Assembly: GCA_031844405.1 (NCBI GenBank)
Contig: JAUZVC010000001.1
Location: forward strand, 248,001-312,000
From: Knoellia sp031844405
GTDB lineage: Bacteria > Actinomycetota > Actinomycetes > Actinomycetales > Dermatophilaceae
Direction: 5' to 3'
Length of the DNA stretch: 64,000 nucleotides
Shown: one piece after another, positions 63,875-64,000 of the stretch
How positions within the stretch are numbered: position 1 is the stretch's first letter
Layout of the letters: each line of letters begins with the position of its first letter
Translations under genes and position numbers: made by a program
The notes under the pieces: generated by a model
What the model was told of the DNA's origin: nothing
The model's input: the letters and a program-made list of their open reading frames with translations, nothing else
The model's database searches: none

Positions 63875-64000
63875 GTGCCAGAGTCCAAGGGCCGCGCCAA
63901 GCCCGCCTACACCCCGCCCCGCACGGCGCAGGACAGGAACATCAAGCCGAACCCGCGCTGGTTCGTGCCGGTCATGCTCGGCCTCATGGTCATCGGGCTC
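63875..64000 (+). CDS. crgA: CrgA cell-division protein, N-terminal part (cut by window edge)
   Basis: The first 42 codons start at GTG 63875 after AAGGAG. The sequence begins PESKGRAKPAYTPPRTAQD, then NIKPNPRWFVPVMLGLMVIG at the start of the first transmembrane helix. CrgA coordinates PBPs and FtsZ at the septum of Actinobacteria. It is divergent from DUF881 and continues beyond the window. Confidence 0.9.
   Translation, partial: MPESKGRAKPAYTPPRTAQDRNIKPNPRWFVPVMLGLMVIGL

Overview
The window is a GC-rich actinobacterial chromosome segment (about 70% GC). The strongest placement evidence is the conserved cell-wall and Ser/Thr-kinase block at 53.7-64 kb: fhaA, fhaB, pstP, rodA, pbpA, pknB, then trpG/pabA, a class E sortase, a DUF881 gene and the start of crgA. 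That block lies close to the replication origin in many Actinobacteria. A family within Micrococcales such as Intrasporangiaceae is a guess, not shown by the sequence.

Region 1 (0-16.4 kb) is an accessory, defence-type island with visibly lower GC and unusual gene content. It holds a nuclease with a ScoMcrA-like head domain, an unrecognised Ala-rich protein, and a tightly overlapping DUF6361 / PLD-nuclease / SNF2-like helicase operon that resembles the Azaca phage-defence system. It also holds a MazG-like pyrophosphohydrolase divergent from a DUF2075 nuclease-helicase broken by one frameshift, an HNH nuclease, a DUF4230 protein, a PD-(D/E)XK protein, and an OGG-fold DNA glycosylase paired with an unknown gene. 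No integrase is visible.

Region 2 (16.5-29 kb) is ordinary chromosome with small accessory genes: an NmrA-like reductase coupled to a hemerythrin, a large SARP/AAA/TPR regulator, and small enzymes and secreted proteins. Inside it, at 22.3-23.3 kb, a low-GC DUF6994-like gene sits between two perfect 92-bp direct repeats. The repeats duplicate the 3' end of a membrane-protein gene, giving a one-gene cassette with no recombinase of its own.

Region 3 (29-40 kb) handles copper and reactive sulfur: a BNR-type lipoprotein, a DUF305 lipoprotein, a CPD-motif P1B ATPase with a CsoR-type operator, a SHOCT protein and an OmpR/histidine-kinase pair. These are followed by a membrane-anchored globin-like protein, a CstR-type regulator, a persulfide dioxygenase-rhodanese fusion and a TauE/SafE exporter.

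Region 4 (40-53.6 kb) has a run of small DUF genes, tRNA-Leu(CAG), an MFS transporter, the 5-oxoprolinase genes pxpA and fused pxpBC, a MerR/NYN/glycosyltransferase overlapping operon divergent from a DUF4188 gene, phosphoketolase and a DoxX protein.

Region 5 (53.7-64 kb) is the core block: FHA adaptors, PP2C phosphatase, SEDS polymerase, class B PBP and PASTA kinase in a run of 4-bp overlaps. It converges on the sortase-trpG operon at a strong hairpin.

Across the whole window the octamer CGGCATAC/GTATGCCG occurs at least 42 times, on both strands and in all frames. Base composition would predict only two or three.
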